From contig BFEA01000307.1 of the NCBI GenBank assembly GCA_003427395.1, positions 898,169-930,688 of the forward strand: 32,520 nt of DNA, read 5' to 3'. The translations under genes and the position numbers were made by a program. The notes under the pieces were generated by a model. That model saw nothing but the letters and a program-made list of their open reading frames with translations. It did not search any database and was not told the DNA's origin. Shown here one piece after another: positions 30,493-32,520 of the stretch. Each line of letters begins with the position of its first letter. The first letter of the stretch is position 1. This DNA is from Chara braunii. Its lineage: Eukaryota > Streptophyta > Charophyceae > Charales > Characeae.

Positions 30493-31094
30493 TCTGGAAT
30501 TGGACAGATGCATGTAGAGCGTTGCGTGCGTAGTGGCGCGTTTGACCTTTTTTTTTTTTTTGGCTAGTCCAGTTTCCCGCTCATGCACAAGGTAGGCGGT
30601 GGTTTAGTGTAGGCGTGGTTGCGCCAGTGCCCATCCCCCAAGATCTTGAACGCATCTTGACAAAGCCGTTATCCAAATGCATTCAAAATGTTGGCCAATG
30701 GCGAGTGGTACAACTACGCAGGGTAGGCGTCAGAGGCATGGTCCATGCATGTTCCCTGTGCAAGGATGACACGCATAAATCGGGAAATGGTGCAAGTGTG
30801 GTCCAGCGGGAAAGCCGACACACCTCCCTGTGTACGAACACCACCGACAGTAGGGAATCGCAGGACGGTCGCCCCAACATGGGCCTCGCTGGAGCGGTGC
30901 ATCTAACCAGGTTCTGGAGGAAGATTCAGTCTCCTTTGTCACACGTGGAGAGTAACGGAGCGAGGTTCCGGGTCTGGGTAATGCCGATGCTGTTGTCCTT
31001 ACATTACTTGTTGGCGTCTCTTCCTGCACGTCGCAGCCAGGAAGAACAGTGAGCAGTAGTGCCCATGTTTGTGCAGACTGGAAAGCAGCCCGGC
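30493..31094. other. Right flank of LINE A, no protein gene
   Basis: Host or older repeat sequence beyond LINE A. ATGCATGTAGAG at 30508-30519 is the complement of CTCTACATGCAT in the left flank (641-652), with weaker similarity around it, so the site before insertion may have been an inverted repeat. A 14-T run lies at 30549-30562. Frames of up to 145 codons overlap on both strands and show no recognisable protein. The one assignable piece is the U6 3' fragment at 30747-30795. Confidence 0.45.
30747..30795 (+). ncRNA. U6 snRNA 3'-half fragment
   Basis: Plus strand. GCATGTTCCCTGTGCAAGG followed by ATGACACGCATAAATCGGGA and AATGGTGCAA matches the 3' half of plant U6 with about five differences over 49 bases. 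Sequence before it (30700-30725, GGTACAACTACGCAGGGTAGGC) may be a badly decayed 5' half separated by about 20 inserted bases. No terminal T run follows, and no U6 promoter is seen. This copy keeps the half that the copy at 28018-28113 has lost, and is on the opposite strand. Confidence 0.8.
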
Positions 31095-31142
31095 CACCCA
31101 CCCACCCACCTACCCACCCACCCACCTACCCACCCACCCACA
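31095..31142 (+). repeat. (CCCA)n microsatellite
   Basis: Twelve tetranucleotide units of CCCA with regular CCTA variants. The minus strand is a (TGGG)n run with many G triplets and could form G-quadruplexes. The frames through it are low complexity and not genes. Confidence 0.95.
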
Positions 31143-31525
31143 TCCTGGTCCCATTTGGACGCATACAGCCTCCCACTTCCTCGGACATCCGCTGAGCACA
31201 GGAGGCGGCAGGGAGAAGCAGGGCAGCGATTGTGACGTGGCGATCATAAGGTGCGTTTTCTCTTGCAGAACATGTGACACATCGCTCTCTACCTTGCGTT
31301 TGCCTATTCCCCTCGACTTCTTGGCTTCATCGCCTCGTCCTGTTCCCCTCTCTCCCCCCCTCTATCTCTTTCCGTCAGCGAGTGGTCAATTCGAGAATTA
31401 CGTGGTACCTTCAAAGTGTCCACGAGCCTCTAGCAGCACAGTCTGCCCTGCGTGTGCCCCGCTCCTTTTCAAGCCGCCGCCAGAAAACAGAGTACGGAGG
31501 TTGTAAGATGGAGAGTGAAGAGGGT
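31143..31525. other. Nothing assignable between simple repeats
   Basis: About 380 bases of unique-looking sequence. A pyrimidine-rich patch (31310-31375) is its only visible structure. Frames crossing it run into the neighbouring simple repeats, which argues against a protein gene. Confidence 0.4.
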
Positions 31526-31651
31526 GGGAAAGAGAGGGAGGGAGGGAGGAGGAAGGAGGGAAGGAGGGAAAGAGGGAGGAGGGAGGAGGGAGGAGGGAAG
31601 GAGGGAGGAAGGAAGGGGAGGAGGGAAGGAGGGAGGAAGGGAGGGAGAGAG
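31526..31651 (+). repeat. 126-bp uninterrupted purine tract (GGGA/GGAA)n
   Basis: Every base from 31526 to 31651 is A or G, mostly GGGA, GGAA and GGAG units. Such tracts can form triplex (H-DNA) and G-rich folds. The Arg/Glu/Gly frames through it are artefacts of composition. Confidence 0.95.
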
Positions 31652-31762
31652 TTGGGGAGACAGGGACGCCAATGAAAGACGACAAATGGAAAGATCGCCT
31701 GGAAAAGTGGCATTCGGCAGAATATCGCTCCAAAAACTGACTAAATGTTTTTACTCTTCTGG

Positions 31763-32330
<568 letters not shown>

Positions 32331-32462
32331 AATCAAACAATCAATCAGACAATCAATCAAGCGATCAATGAAGCCATCAATCAATCGATCACTCGATCAT
32401 CCAGTCAATCGATCACTCGATCATCCAATCAATCAATCAATCAATCAATCGATCACTCGATC

Positions 32463-32499
<37 letters not shown>

Positions 32500-32520
32500 A
32501 TCAATCAATCAATTAAGCAC
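32331..32520 (+). repeat. GATC-rich (AATC)n tetranucleotide array
   Basis: Tetranucleotide repeats, mainly CAAT/AATC, with a higher-order motif GATCACTCGATCATCC at 32387-32402, 32411-32426 and 32451-32466. The array runs to the window end, so its full length is unknown. Confidence 0.92.

Noticed and set aside
30615-31052. 145-codon plus-strand frame as a protein gene
   Set aside because: It runs through the U6 fragment and has no recognisable domain or supporting signals.
32331-32520. Telomeric repeat at the window end
   Set aside because: The units are AATC/GATC tetranucleotides, not the plant TTTAGGG type.

Overview
The window is non-genic land-plant nuclear DNA. Three things point to a plant: several L1-type LINEs whose ORF2 ends in the plant-type zinc-binding domain after the reverse transcriptase (zf-RVT), plant-like U6 snRNA sequences, and a 25S rRNA fragment. 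I found no intact host protein gene, and every LINE frame carries stops or frameshifts. The species cannot be named from the sequence.

Most of the window reads as one nested stack of insertions. Bases 1-680 hold older relics: a poly(A) run, a plus-strand LINE 3' end and a minus-strand LINE ORF2 fragment. LINE A (plus strand) begins at about 700. It is flanked by an imperfect 19-bp target-site duplication (681-699 and 30474-30492, 16/19 identical), so its far end lies almost 30 kb away. Its 3' UTR is split into three pieces (7451-7605, 14641-14980, 30223-30472) by two minus-strand LINEs of the same family, LINE B (about 7606-14640) and LINE C (about 14981-30222). LINE C is itself interrupted twice: by a 546-bp inverted-repeat element (15975-16520, direct repeat CAATAA) in ORF2, and by a 7.5-kb non-coding block (21795-29338) in ORF1. 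With the inserts subtracted, the three LINEs are about 7.5, 7.0 and 7.1 kb, and ORF2 is about 4.16 kb in both B and C, which supports the model.

The LINEs share one plan: a GC-rich 5' UTR; ORF1 (nucleic-acid-binding N-terminal region, CCHC knuckle, low-complexity linker, conserved C-terminal block); a short ORF1/ORF2 overlap; then ORF2 (endonuclease, reverse transcriptase, connector, zf-RVT) and a 3' UTR of roughly 0.5-0.8 kb with an A-rich or AAT-rich tail. The RT active site reads LADD or LTDD in all three copies instead of the usual F/YADD.

The 7.5-kb block has no credible ORF but is full of ordered DNA structure: seven consecutive hairpins (22478-22719), six copies of a 106-125-bp tandem repeat (23580-24260), eight dispersed copies of a hairpin whose outer stem changes in a compensated way (24525-25210), a degenerate repeat of about 180 bp with an internal hairpin (26955-27720), three modules that each begin with a U6-like 5' stem-loop, one running into 25S rRNA (27841-28275), and a tRNA-derived SINE-like element (28321-28447). 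This block is the best candidate for something undescribed.

Beyond LINE A (30493-32520) are a further U6 3' fragment and a cluster of simple repeats: (CCCA)n, a 126-bp pure purine tract, (TC)46 and GATC-rich tetranucleotide repeats running off the window edge.
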